The notes: generated from the sequence alone by a model not told the origin. Positions 7,062 through 15,471 are shown, counted from the stretch's first letter. The stretch: DNA of 16,901 bases from an uncultured Faecalibaculum sp. (GCF_910588395.1 NZ_CAJUPA010000043.1:1-16901), one strand, 5' to 3'. Made by a program: numbers and translations.

Positions 7062-7430
7062 TCAGTGAATTCGGTACAGCTGCGAAATGGAGGCGGCCAG
7101 CCGGAGGACCTCCGGAGAATCCGTGCCGAACCGGTAAATCACCAGTCCGGGAAAGGGTTCTTCCCCGGCATCCAGCTGAATCGGTCCTTCAGTGGAGGCG
7201 GATTCTTCATCCAGAAGCACTGCCAGAACCGGCTTGCCGTACTCCTGCTGCCGCTTCATCATCAGACGCCAGACAGGCAGAAGATCTTTTGACTGGTATC
7301 TTTCCATCAGTATGATCCATTCACCTGTCCGTCCTTCTGCGCCGTTGGCTGAATTATAGGCGGCTGTCAGTTTGATTTTTCCCTGAAACGCTTCATCCAG
7401 AAGCGCCTGCATATGTTCCCGGAGTGCCAT
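7062..7430 (-). CDS. Hypothetical protein
   Basis: A 122-residue soluble protein that I cannot assign to a family. It has an N-terminal helix (HMQALLDEAFQ), a predicted strand EWIILMERY (residues 37-45), a second strand PVLAVLLDEE and a C-terminal LVIYRFG strand followed by a helix, suggesting a small alpha/beta fold. It has no membrane segment or signal peptide. The ATG at 7430 has only a weak ribosome binding site; a second ATG six codons later is an alternative. Upstream is a TTGACA hexamer next to a 12-bp palindrome. Its own terminator follows closely, so it is probably monocistronic. Confidence 0.7.
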   Translation of the reverse strand: MALREHMQALLDEAFQGKIKLTAAYNSANGAEGRTGEWIILMERYQSKDLLPVWRLMMKRQQEYGKPVLAVLLDEESASTEGPIQLDAGEEPFPGLVIYRFGTDSPEVLRLAASISQLYRIH

Positions 7431-7471
7431 GCCTAAAGTTTACCACAGAGTTACCATGTACAGGAACAATT

Positions 7472-7492
7472 AACGAATTCGTTGCATGTCAA
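7472..7492 (-). promoter_or_regulatory. Consensus -35 beside a 12-bp palindrome
   Basis: On the minus strand a perfect TTGACA (7487-7492) is followed four bases later by the perfect palindrome AACGAATTCGTT (7472-7483), lying where a promoter spacer would be. The -10 position is not clear. The arrangement looks like an operator inside a promoter for the downstream 122-residue gene. It does not fit the Bacillota LexA box. Confidence 0.4.
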
Positions 7493-7578
7493 TCTTTCGT
7501 TCCACCGCGGTTATTCTGCTCTCTGTATACTTTCCGGAATGGCTTCAGTTTGATTCCGATCGGTTCACCGGTCTTTAC

Positions 7579-8481
7579 TCAGGCCAGGGACCGTATGTAT
7601 TTCTCCGTCAGGGCTTCAATGCCTTCATTGTCCCGGGTCTTTCCCTGTTCAAAATGGATCAGCCTAAGCCAGTCAGACTGACTGTCGTCATTCAGATTCC
7701 AGGCCAGCTTCTCCGCTGTCTCCAGATCATGGAGCGTGAACACCAGGTAGTCCAGCTCATCGGCCATAAATTCCGATGCATCCTTCAGATTCCTTGCCAG
7801 ACGGATCTCCAGCTCTGTCTGTCCCCTGTCCCTGGCCCTTCTGGCCAGATGACAGAACCCCATCTGAGACCCATTGGCCGCCGCATGCATCGCCCACATA
7901 TCCTGCAGCCAGGGCGTGGTCTGCAGCAGGATCTGCTCCTCCATCGCCTGCACATCCCCGTGTCCGAGTCTCCAGGGCATGGACGCTGTATCCGGCTGAC
8001 GGTCCTTCCAGAACGCCATCATTTTTTCCATCCGGCTTCTGACCTCATCGTCCTTCTTCCAGTGTTTCAGGAACACCTGTCCGAATTTCTCCCCCATGGC
8101 ATAGTCATCCGCCCTGTCTCCCAGGGTTACAGCCAGAATGTACAGACCCCGCACAGACTTCGGCTGTTTTGCCACCAGCCGCACAATTTCCGGCACCACG
8201 GTTTTGTCTTTCGGGACCATCAGATGCGCCTGAATCAGCTCCGTCAGGACATCCTCGCCCTTCAGCCATCTGTCATAGAGAACAGTCCGGGGATCCTGAT
8301 CCGGTTCAGGATGATATTCAAAGGCGCCGGCGGGCTTGCAGAAGGCATCGGCTTTCCGCTGTTCGGACACCAGAAGAGAATGCGCCCGGTCGTTGGGTCC
8401 ATGTTCCTTCAGCCATTCAGACAGCTCTGCCACAGCCTCCCTGTGACGGCCCTGTGCAGCCAGTTTCTCTGCTCGTTCCAT
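7579..8481 (-). CDS. Hypothetical protein, TPR-like N-terminus
   Basis: A 300-residue soluble, helical protein of unknown function. Residues 1-43 (MERAEKLAAQGRHREAVAEL, then a second helix ending LLVSEQRK) look like a tetratricopeptide-type helical hairpin, and similar paired helices recur through the protein (for example around EMGEKF-like and EKLAWNLNDD segments). It is rich in Trp, Met and charged residues, with no signal peptide or membrane span. The frame stays open upstream, but the ATG at 8481 is chosen because GAGG lies nine bases before it; an ATG at 8502 lacks a ribosome binding site. A promoter with TACAAT lies about 60 bases upstream. Confidence 0.8.
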   Translation of the reverse strand: MERAEKLAAQGRHREAVAELSEWLKEHGPNDRAHSLLVSEQRKADAFCKPAGAFEYHPEPDQDPRTVLYDRWLKGEDVLTELIQAHLMVPKDKTVVPEIVRLVAKQPKSVRGLYILAVTLGDRADDYAMGEKFGQVFLKHWKKDDEVRSRMEKMMAFWKDRQPDTASMPWRLGHGDVQAMEEQILLQTTPWLQDMWAMHAAANGSQMGFCHLARRARDRGQTELEIRLARNLKDASEFMADELDYLVFTLHDLETAEKLAWNLNDDSQSDWLRLIHFEQGKTRDNEGIEALTEKYIRSLA

Positions 8482-8538
8482 GATTGCATACCTCAATTCC
8501 ATTGCGTGTGCAGAGAATCCAGAGTCCCTGCACGTTTC

Positions 8539-8568
8539 ATTGTACCGCTGGAAAGAGGCGGATGGAAA
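8539..8568 (-). promoter_or_regulatory. Candidate promoter of the TPR-like gene
   Basis: On the minus strand TTTCCA (8563-8568) and TACAAT (8539-8544) are 18 bases apart. The start site would lie about 50 bases before the chosen ATG at 8481, and this supports excluding the longer open frame from the protein. Confidence 0.4.
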
Positions 8569-8902
8569 CCAGTCTGGTGATAATGACAGACGGTATGGTG
8601 CCTGAATCGAAGGCTGCATCCGGAATGCAGTTGGTGGCAGATGAGGCTGGAGCTGCGGATAAAGACTTCTGCCGATGGTGGCGAAAGAGGCTGATGCTGT
8701 GTGATGGAGGCTTCCACGAAACAAGCGCATCCGCTAAAAGATGCGCAGAATCGGAAAAAGGTGGAAAAGGTCTTCAGGTTTATCGGGCACTTGCTGACAG
8801 CAGCCGAAACGGATTGACCTGCGCAACGGATTCCCGAAATGGGTTGGCTAGTACCGCGGCTGAGCCGGCAGCAGGAAGAGAGATTCAGCCCCGGAGAGTA
8901 AA
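8569..8902. other. Gene-free stretch with no assigned function
   Basis: About 330 bases lie between the promoter of the TPR-like gene and the hairpin after the glycosyltransferase. I see no credible protein: the plus-strand frame from an ATG at 8562 runs through the terminator and antisense into the next gene. Visible structure: a GCGCATC-CGCTAAAA-GATGCGC-type hairpin (about 8726-8748); an imperfect repeat CGAAACGGATTGAC / CGAAATGGGTTGGC (about 8804-8849); and GTACCGCGG near 8850, which resembles part of the T-box consensus. A non-coding RNA on the plus strand ending at the terminator at 8903-8938 is possible. Confidence 0.4.
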
Positions 8903-8938
8903 GGCAGGAAAACCGTATCAGGTTTTCCTGCCCTTTTT
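8903..8938 (+). terminator. Strong terminator facing the plus strand
   Basis: A 12-bp perfect stem, GGCAGGAAAACC (8903-8914) with GGTTTTCCTGCC (8921-8932), a 6-base loop and then CTTTTT on the plus strand. On the minus strand it lies 18 bases after the glycosyltransferase stop codon, but the tail there is only TTTACT. It may serve both directions; the better T-tract faces plus, where no gene is seen to end. Confidence 0.8.
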
Positions 8939-8955
8939 CATTGTCTTATCTGCTT

Positions 8956-9669
8956 TCACTGCCAGGCAAACACCGGCTGATTCCAGATCGCATCCGCCTC
9001 TTCCTGCGTCAGGTACTCTTCCCGCACCATTGCCTGCAGGATCAGCTGTTCCCGGTTTCTGGCTGCCTCATAATGATTGGACAGCTGCAGATTGGCCGGG
9101 CTGTTGGGAATCCCGGCCAGAATCACGCTCTGACTGTCTGTCAGCTGCATCGGGGTTACGCCAAAATATCCGCCGGCGGCTTCCGTGATTCCGATGTGTC
9201 CATCCCCGTAATTGATGATATTCACGTACAGGGCCAGAATCTCGTCCTTGGAATACAGCTCATTCAGCTTCCCCGCCAGGAACACCTCCGCCACCTTGAT
9301 CTCCAGATCCGGCTCGAACAGCCCGTAGAGATTCTTGATCGTCTGCTGTCCAATGGTGCTGCCGCCACTGCGGACCATGTCCGGGATCACCTGACTGGCC
9401 GCGGCCCTGAGCAGACCGATGATGTCCAGGCCGCTGTGCTCATAGAACCGCCTGTCTTCAATGGCCACTGTGGCTTCCTTGAGCATCTCCGGTATCTGAT
9501 CCGGCGGCGTGTAATTCTGAGAACTTTTCACCCGCTCCACCGCCTGTTCCAGGCTCAGGGAAGCTGTCAGCTCTTCCGCTTTTTCATGTCCGCGCCAGAG
9601 GATAAATCCCCCGCCCGCCAGCACCAGTGCCAGCAGAAGCAGCAGACAGTTTCTGATAAACCGTTTCAT
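8956..9669 (-). CDS. Monofunctional peptidoglycan glycosyltransferase (GT51)
   Basis: A 237-residue membrane-anchored enzyme that polymerises lipid II into glycan strands outside the membrane. One N-terminal span (residues 7-25) is followed by the GT51 domain: EDRRFYEHSG (71-80) with catalytic Glu71, GGSTIGQQTIKN (102-113), the conserved E128 and then KLNELYSKDEILALYVN (134-150), GITEAAGGYFG (160-170), and AGIPNSPA. No transpeptidase domain follows, so it is a monofunctional MtgA/SgtB-like enzyme rather than a class A PBP. The ATG at 9669 is chosen over a GTG six codons upstream because of a GGCAGGTG site. It lies downstream of yneF but is separated from it by a terminator. Confidence 0.95.
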   Translation of the reverse strand: MKRFIRNCLLLLLALVLAGGGFILWRGHEKAEELTASLSLEQAVERVKSSQNYTPPDQIPEMLKEATVAIEDRRFYEHSGLDIIGLLRAAASQVIPDMVRSGGSTIGQQTIKNLYGLFEPDLEIKVAEVFLAGKLNELYSKDEILALYVNIINYGDGHIGITEAAGGYFGVTPMQLTDSQSVILAGIPNSPANLQLSNHYEAARNREQLILQAMVREEYLTQEEADAIWNQPVFAWQ

Positions 9670-9777
9670 CGCATCACCTGCCTTCACTGTATCATTACAG
9701 CCGTTTTTCCTCTCTTACAGTGCTGTCATGTCCCTTCCGGCTGCACTGACTGTGCCGTTTACCGGTCGTTTTCCCAC

Positions 9778-9799
9778 AAAAAAAGGGAACAGCGTCCCT
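9778..9799 (-). terminator. Terminator of yneF
   Basis: A short stem, AGGGA (9784-9788) with TCCCT (9795-9799), runs on the minus strand into seven T residues. It overlaps the TAG stop codon of the YneF gene (9798-9800). The stem is short, so some readthrough into the glycosyltransferase gene is likely. Confidence 0.65.
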
Positions 9800-10013
9800 A
9801 GCGGTTAGCGTTCACCGACTTCATGATCTGCCGGATCTGTGCTTCGCTGGGTTTGCGTCCCATCTGCAGGAACATCGCCCGGATCATTTTTTCATTGATT
9901 GGCGGGTTTTCCTTCAGTTCCTTTTCGAATTTGCGTTTTGTGAAATAGAATCCCAGTGCCGCACCGATGATCAGGCCGACAAGGGTAAATCCGACAGACG
10001 CCCAGAAATTCAT
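9798..10013 (-). CDS. yneF: YneF family protein (UPF0154)
   Basis: A 71-residue single-span membrane protein matching the YneF/UPF0154 family conserved in Bacillota. Residues 5-25 form the N-terminal membrane helix (VGFTLVGLIIGAALGFYF), followed by the basic RKFEKELKENPPINEKMIRAMF segment and the characteristic FLQMGRKPSEAQIRQIMKSV motif (48-67). The function of the family is unknown. Length and motif order are typical. A good promoter (TTGTCT, 17 bases, TAAAAT) lies about 30 bases upstream, so it is transcribed separately from the DMT transporter gene. The weak GGGG ribosome site is eight bases before the ATG. Confidence 0.95.
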   Translation of the reverse strand: MNFWASVGFTLVGLIIGAALGFYFTKRKFEKELKENPPINEKMIRAMFLQMGRKPSEAQIRQIMKSVNANR

Positions 10014-10039
10014 GTTCGTACCCCATTTCTTCTTCCGCT

Positions 10040-10068
10040 ATTTTACCGTTCAGAAGAATGTAAGACAA
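10040..10068 (-). promoter_or_regulatory. Promoter of yneF
   Basis: On the minus strand TTGTCT (10063-10068) and TAAAAT (10040-10045) are separated by exactly 17 bases. The start site would be about 20 bases before the yneF ATG. Confidence 0.6.
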
Positions 10069-10123
10069 CTCATAACCTGTGTGAAATTTCCCACAATCTT
10101 CCGGGAATGATTCCGGGAGAAAA

Positions 10124-11056
10124 TCATCCCCCGGATGTCACCTCCTGACAGGAATTTTCCGGTTCAGACAGCCCGTCCACATCTTCCGGCGTACTGCCGG
10201 TTTTCTCCGTGAGCCACACGGCCATCAGAATCATGGCGCCGCCGGCCAGCATCGGCAGGGAGGGACGTTCTGCCAGAAACAGAATGGCGAATACATTTGC
10301 CCAGAGACTCTCCGTAGCCAGCAGCAGACTCGCCTTGGATGCCTCCAGATGCTCCTGTGCCCTTGTCTGGAGCCAGAACGCCAGCCAGGTGCTGCCGGCA
10401 ATCAGATAGGTCACGGAAAGCAGGGCAATGATGCTGACCTGCGCCGGCCAGGTTCCCAGCACACCGGGAATAACCGAAAGCAGCGCAGCTGTGCTCATCT
10501 GAACGGCGTTGATGGCATCTGCGTCCTCATTCCCCGCCCACTGCAGCGACACGATATGGCAGGCGAACAGAAATGCGCAGCCCAGGGAATACAGATCCCC
10601 CTGCCGCAGGGCGAAGCCTCCCTGCTGCCAGCCCATCACACCGATGCCCGCAAAACAGAGGACACAGGCGGCGAACTGAACAGGCAGCGGCCTGCGCCGG
10701 GTCACGATCCAGGCCAGAAACGGCACCATGACCACATTGGCTGCGGTGAAAAAGGCGTTGGATCCGGCTTCGGTTTTCTCCAGCCCGATGGTCTGCAGAG
10801 CAAAAGCGCCAAAGAGAAACCCACCGCATATCAGTCCCCGGAACCACGCAGACCGGGTGATGGTCTTTCCGGCTGCCAGCAGCGGAATCCAGGCCAGGAT
10901 TGCCGCTCCGGTAAAACGGATCAGCAGGATCTGGAATGGTCCGAAAGTATCCAGCGCACTGCTGGTGGCAATGAAACCAAACCCCCAGATGGCACCGGTG
11001 AGCAGACACATGATGGCGGCTTTTCGCTGCCGGGAAACAGTCTGTGTCCGGTTCAT
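10124..11056 (-). CDS. EamA/DMT-superfamily transporter
   Basis: A 310-residue membrane protein of the drug/metabolite transporter superfamily, with about ten spans in two EamA halves. The first half holds the family signature (LLTGAIWGFGFIATSSALDT, 18-37, then LLIRFTGAAILAW) and the second ends with the SLWANVFAILFLAERPS region typical of the second EamA repeat. Its substrate cannot be told from sequence. It starts three bases after the parC stop codon, with GAAGAGGCC in the parC tail as ribosome site, so it is cotranscribed and probably translationally coupled with topoisomerase IV. The C-terminal 30 residues are acidic and cytoplasmic. Confidence 0.92.
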   Translation of the reverse strand: MNRTQTVSRQRKAAIMCLLTGAIWGFGFIATSSALDTFGPFQILLIRFTGAAILAWIPLLAAGKTITRSAWFRGLICGGFLFGAFALQTIGLEKTEAGSNAFFTAANVVMVPFLAWIVTRRRPLPVQFAACVLCFAGIGVMGWQQGGFALRQGDLYSLGCAFLFACHIVSLQWAGNEDADAINAVQMSTAALLSVIPGVLGTWPAQVSIIALLSVTYLIAGSTWLAFWLQTRAQEHLEASKASLLLATESLWANVFAILFLAERPSLPMLAGGAMILMAVWLTEKTGSTPEDVDGLSEPENSCQEVTSGG

Positions 11057-11059
11057 GTG

Positions 11060-13543
11060 CTAGGCCTCTTCAAACAGAGAAGGCTGCAGCGGCTGGTCTC
11101 CCTCTTCATGCCAGTCGCCGTTGACCAGCGGTTCCAGTGTCTGCAGGAAATGACCGTTTTCCAGGCTGGCGGTATGCCGGGAGAAGGTACTGGCGGGGGT
11201 CATCAGCGGAATCTCCGCTGCCCGGATCCGGGAATGATCCCCCTGACTGGCCAGCTGGACAGATTCATGCAGCGGCAGACAGTCCATATCGCTGATCGCA
11301 TATCCACGGGTTTTGACCTGCTTGAACAGCCGGATGCCCCTGGCTGGCCTGCGCAGTTCCGGCAGTTCCTCCCGGCGCAGACGCTTCAGACTGCCGTCCT
11401 GAGCCAGAAGCACCACCGGTTCGTCTTTGAGCACATGCATGGCACAGATTTCGTCGTCCGGCATCAGGGAAAGCCCCTTGACACCTTTGGTTTTCATGCC
11501 CGACTGAGGAATCTGAGACACCGCGTACTGCAGTCCCATGCCCTGTCTGGACACAATGCCAATGCTGTCCCGGGTGCTGTCGGATACCGTCACCGTCTGC
11601 AGCCGGTCCAGGTCACCGAGCTTCATGGATACGGTCAGACGGCCGGGTTTCAGGCCGGTGAATTCGGCAATGTCCGTCCGCTTGATCTGGCCGTGAGCGG
11701 AAATCTGAATCACCTGCAGTCCCTGCACCGGCTGGCGCAGGACCAGCACCCCGGCAATCTGTTCGCTGGGTTCGGTTTTGAGCAATGCCGAGATGTGCAT
11801 GCCGGTATCCTTCCAGCGGGATTCCTCCAGCTGCCAGACAGGCACCAGACCCGCCCGGCCCCGGTCTGTGAACACCAGCAGCTGGTCTCTGGTGCGCAGT
11901 TCTCCCAGGGCAGCGGCTTCGTCCCCTTCCCTGAGTCCCGGCAGCTGGACGCCCGAGGCATTGAAGGAACGCAGGGAACTGCGTTTCACATACCCCTGAC
12001 GCGTGACGGCAGCCATCACCGGTTCATCGGGAATCATGGCCATGGGATCGATGACAATGGCTTCCACTTCATCCACGATTTCCGATTTCCGTGGAGCCGG
12101 AAACTGTTTTCGGACTTCCCGGAGCTCTGCGATCATCACCTTGTTCAGTTCCGCCGGCTGTGCCAGAATCTTTTCCAGCCGGGCCATCTCCGCTTCCAGC
12201 TGGGCGAATTCCTGCTCCAGCTGCGTGATGTCCATGTGGGACAGCCGGTACAGCCGCATCATGACAATGGCTTCTGCCTGTACCGGTGTGAAGGCGAAGC
12301 GTTCCACCAGCTGCGCCTTCGCATCTGCCTTGTCCCGGGAAGCCCGGATCAGGGCAATGATTTCGTCCATGATGGAGATGGCTTTGATCAGACCCTCCAG
12401 AATGTGGGCCCGGTCCTGCTTCTTTTTCAGATCGAACACGGAACGGCGCCGGATGACTTCCCGGCGGTGTGTCAGAAAAGCCAGCAGCGCCTGCCGCAGG
12501 CCAAGCAGCACCGGCCGCCGGTTCACAATGGCGATCATATTATAGGAAAAGGAAATCTGGAGATCGGTGTTCTTGTAGAGATAGTTCAGAATGGTATCCG
12601 CAGGGGCGCCTTTTTTCAGATCGATGGCGATCCGCAGGCCATTCCGGTCGGATTCATCCCGGACATCCAGGATTCCTTCCGCCTTCCGGTTCAGACGGAT
12701 GTCATCGATTTTTTTCACCAGACTGGACTTCACCACTTCATAGGGAATTTCCGTGACAATGATCTGATCCACGGTCTTGCCCTGCAGGATCTCGCACCGG
12801 GAGCGGATGATGATCTTGCCTCTGCCGGTGTCAAACGCCGACCGGATTCCCTCCCGGCCCATGACGATGCCGCCGGTGGGGAAATCCGGACCCTTGACGA
12901 TTTCATAGAGCTTTTTCGACTCCGGGTTTTTCGCCAGTTCGATGGCGCCATCCAGAATCTCCGTCAGGTTGTGCGGCGGGATGTTGGTGGCATAGCCGGC
13001 GGCAATGCCGGAGATGCCCATGGTCAGCAGGTTGGGATACCGGGCAGGCAGAACGGTGGGCTCCATTTTTTCATCGGAAAAGTTGGGGGCCCATTCCACC
13101 GTGTCCCGGTCAATGTCCTGCAGCAGCATGCCGGTGATGGGCGCGAGTCTGGCTTCGGTGTACCGCATGGCGGCAGCGGGATCATCATCGATGGAGCCGT
13201 TGTTTCCCTGCATGTCCACCAGGGGAAAGTTCATTTTCCAGTCCTGGGACAGCCGCACCATGGCATCGTACACGGAACTGTCTCCATGCGGGTGATAGTT
13301 GCCGATGACATTGCCCACGGTCTTGGCAGACTTGTGATAGGGCTTCTCCCAGGTATTGCCGCTTTCCTGCATGGCGTAAAGGATCCGGCGCTGCACCGGC
13401 TTCAGACCGTCCCGGGCATCCGGCAGCGCCCGGTCCTGAATGATGTACCGGGAATACCGGGCGAAGCGGTCCGAAAGAATGTCCTCCAGAGGCTGCCGGC
13501 GGACAATGCCCTGGCTTTTTTCTGCTGGTTTCTGCTTCGTCAT
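11060..13543 (-). CDS. parC: DNA topoisomerase IV subunit A
   Basis: An 827-residue ATP-dependent decatenase subunit that cuts and rejoins DNA. The breakage-reunion domain begins RYIIQDRALPDARDGLKPVQRR (about 32-53), with the quinolone-resistance region GNYHPHGDSSVYDAMVRLSQ (81-100) and the catalytic Tyr128 in AMRYTEARL. Ser89 and Asp93 occupy the positions whose replacement gives quinolone resistance, and look wild type (Asp rather than Glu, as in streptococcal ParC). The C-terminal beta-pinwheel has a degenerate GyrA box (KTKGVKGLSL), supporting ParC rather than GyrA. Its ATG overlaps the parE stop codon by four bases (ATGA), giving translational coupling. Confidence 0.97.
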   Translation of the reverse strand: MTKQKPAEKSQGIVRRQPLEDILSDRFARYSRYIIQDRALPDARDGLKPVQRRILYAMQESGNTWEKPYHKSAKTVGNVIGNYHPHGDSSVYDAMVRLSQDWKMNFPLVDMQGNNGSIDDDPAAAMRYTEARLAPITGMLLQDIDRDTVEWAPNFSDEKMEPTVLPARYPNLLTMGISGIAAGYATNIPPHNLTEILDGAIELAKNPESKKLYEIVKGPDFPTGGIVMGREGIRSAFDTGRGKIIIRSRCEILQGKTVDQIIVTEIPYEVVKSSLVKKIDDIRLNRKAEGILDVRDESDRNGLRIAIDLKKGAPADTILNYLYKNTDLQISFSYNMIAIVNRRPVLLGLRQALLAFLTHRREVIRRRSVFDLKKKQDRAHILEGLIKAISIMDEIIALIRASRDKADAKAQLVERFAFTPVQAEAIVMMRLYRLSHMDITQLEQEFAQLEAEMARLEKILAQPAELNKVMIAELREVRKQFPAPRKSEIVDEVEAIVIDPMAMIPDEPVMAAVTRQGYVKRSSLRSFNASGVQLPGLREGDEAAALGELRTRDQLLVFTDRGRAGLVPVWQLEESRWKDTGMHISALLKTEPSEQIAGVLVLRQPVQGLQVIQISAHGQIKRTDIAEFTGLKPGRLTVSMKLGDLDRLQTVTVSDSTRDSIGIVSRQGMGLQYAVSQIPQSGMKTKGVKGLSLMPDDEICAMHVLKDEPVVLLAQDGSLKRLRREELPELRRPARGIRLFKQVKTRGYAISDMDCLPLHESVQLASQGDHSRIRAAEIPLMTPASTFSRHTASLENGHFLQTLEPLVNGDWHEEGDQPLQPSLFEEA

Positions 13544-15471
13544 GCCCCTGTCACCTCCCCGGCATAGGCGTCTTCCAGTGTGAAGACGACATTTTCTTCA
13601 ATCCATTCCCGGCGCAGATCAGCCCGGTCGCCCATGAGATCGGAGATCCGCTTTTCCGCCATCCGTCCATCCTCGATGGATACCTGCAGCAGGGTGCGCC
13701 GGTCGGGATCCATGGTGGTCTCCCAGAGCTGGGTGGCGTTCATTTCGCCCAGACCCTTGTAGCGCTGCACCACATATCCGCTGCCGAACAGTTTCTTCTG
13801 CTCCTCGAGCTCCTCATCTGTATAGACATAGACTTCCTTTTTTCCCTTCGCAATGCGGAACAGCGGCGGCAGGGCAATGTACAGCATGCCCTGTTCAATC
13901 AGCCCCCGCATATAGCGGTAGAAAAACGTCAGCAGCAGATTCTGGATGTGGGCCCCGTCATCATCGGCATCGGTCATGATGATGACTTTGTAATAAGAAG
14001 AGTCCTCCGGCGTGAAACTGGCCCCGACACCGGCGCCCAGGGCGTGAATGATGGTGTTGAGCTCTTCGTTTTTCTCCACGGCTTCCAGCGTGGCTTTCTC
14101 GGTATTGAGCACCTTGCCCCGCAGCGGCAGGATCGCCTGATACTTTGCATCCCGTCCCTGCTTGGCACTGCCGCCGGCGGAATCCCCCTCCACCAGGTAC
14201 AGTTCCTTGCGCCTTGCATCCCGGGACTGGGCAGCGGCCAGTTTGCCCGAGAGCACCCGTTCACTGCGGCTGCGCCCTTTTCCCTTCCGGGCTTCATCCC
14301 GGGCTTTGCGGGCTGCCTGTCTGGCAGCTGCCGCCCGGAGGATCTTGCGGACCAGCGTGTTGGCTGTCTCCCGGTTCTCTTCCAGAAACCACCGGAGGTT
14401 TTCCGTCACCACGGACTCCACGGCGCTTTTTGCTTCCGGGGTTCCCAGCTTTTCCTTGGTCTGTCCCTCGAACTGCAGCAGTTCTTCGGGAATCGCCAGA
14501 TTGATCACCACAGAAAGGCCTTCCCGGATGTCTGTGCCTTCAAACCCCTTGTCCTTTTCCTTCAGGAAGCCGTTTTTCCGGGCATATTCGTTGAAAGCCT
14601 TCGTGAACGCCTGGCGGACACCGGTTTCATGACTGCCTCCGTCCCGGGTACGGACCATGTTGGCAAAGGAGAAGATGTTTTCCTGGTAGCCGTCGGTATA
14701 CTGAAAGCAGCCGGCAATGCGGATGCCCTGGGACTCTCCGGAAAAGGACACCGGCGGATGCATCGTGCCATGGTCCTTGTCCACTTCCTCAATAAAGGCT
14801 TTCAGTCCGTCTTCATACTGATAGCTGACTTCCCGGGGGGTGTCGGATCGCTCGTCCACCACTGTCATTTTCAGGTTCTGCAGCAGAAAGGCATCTTCCT
14901 GGGCCCGTTCACAGATCTGGGAAAAGGAAAAGTCCGTGTTCTTGAATATCTGCGGATCCGGCAGAAACCGGACGGTGCTGCCGGTATCCCGGCAGGTGCC
15001 CAGGTCCTTCAGCTTCGTGGCATGGCGGCCGCCATCGGTGAACTTCATCTGCCAGATGTGCTTTCCGTCCCGCACGGTGACCTCGCACCACGATGACAGA
15101 GCGTTGACCACGGAAGCACCCACACCATGCAGACCGCCGGCGTTGCGGTATCCTCCCTGGGAGGTGAACTTGCCTCCGGCATGCAGAATCGTGAAAATGA
15201 CTTCCAGAGCGGATTTCCCCGAGCTGTGCTTCCCCACCGGCATGCCCCGGCCATGGTCCTGCACAGACACACTGCCGTCTTTGTGAAGCCGGATCGTGAT
15301 TTCATTGCCGAACCCGTTCAGGGCTTCGTCAATGGCGTTGTCCGTGATTTCCCACACCAGATGATGCAGCCCCCGCCGGTCTGTGGAACCGATATACATG
15401 CCCGGACGCTTACGGACCGCATCCAGCCCTTCCAGGATCACGATGGAATTTTCATTGTACGCTTGTGTCAC
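13540..15471 (-). CDS. parE: DNA topoisomerase IV subunit B
   Basis: A 643-residue ATPase subunit that pairs with ParC to separate replicated chromosomes. The GHKL ATPase domain shows catalytic Glu41 and Asn45 in EITDNAIDEAL, DHGRGMPVG (72-80) and the lid GGLHGVGASVVNALS (112-126). The Toprim domain has EGDSAGGSAKQGRD (428-441), PLRGKVLN and the metal-binding DADDDGAHIQ (501-510), with RYKGLGEMNATQLWETTMDP near the C-terminus. The AKQGRDAKYQAILPLRGKV pattern and absence of a long insert favour ParE over GyrB. The start is GTG at 15471, supported by AAGGAGG eight bases upstream. It is the first gene of the parE-parC-DMT operon. Confidence 0.97.
   Translation of the reverse strand: MTQAYNENSIVILEGLDAVRKRPGMYIGSTDRRGLHHLVWEITDNAIDEALNGFGNEITIRLHKDGSVSVQDHGRGMPVGKHSSGKSALEVIFTILHAGGKFTSQGGYRNAGGLHGVGASVVNALSSWCEVTVRDGKHIWQMKFTDGGRHATKLKDLGTCRDTGSTVRFLPDPQIFKNTDFSFSQICERAQEDAFLLQNLKMTVVDERSDTPREVSYQYEDGLKAFIEEVDKDHGTMHPPVSFSGESQGIRIAGCFQYTDGYQENIFSFANMVRTRDGGSHETGVRQAFTKAFNEYARKNGFLKEKDKGFEGTDIREGLSVVINLAIPEELLQFEGQTKEKLGTPEAKSAVESVVTENLRWFLEENRETANTLVRKILRAAAARQAARKARDEARKGKGRSRSERVLSGKLAAAQSRDARRKELYLVEGDSAGGSAKQGRDAKYQAILPLRGKVLNTEKATLEAVEKNEELNTIIHALGAGVGASFTPEDSSYYKVIIMTDADDDGAHIQNLLLTFFYRYMRGLIEQGMLYIALPPLFRIAKGKKEVYVYTDEELEEQKKLFGSGYVVQRYKGLGEMNATQLWETTMDPDRRTLLQVSIEDGRMAEKRISDLMGDRADLRREWIEENVVFTLEDAYAGEVTGA

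Noticed and set aside
8484..9188. Plus-strand frame across the gap at 8482-8955
   Set aside because: It runs through the strong terminator at 8903-8938 and then antisense into the glycosyltransferase, and has no recognisable protein pattern.
10349..13567. A very long plus-strand open frame (1072 codons) antisense to parC and the DMT gene
   Set aside because: It mirrors strongly supported genes on the minus strand, has a low-complexity His/Gln/Gly-rich composition and no ribosome site; it is an effect of GC-biased codon positions.
13948..15096. A 382-codon plus-strand frame antisense to parE
   Set aside because: All conserved ParE motifs are on the minus strand; this frame is a shadow.
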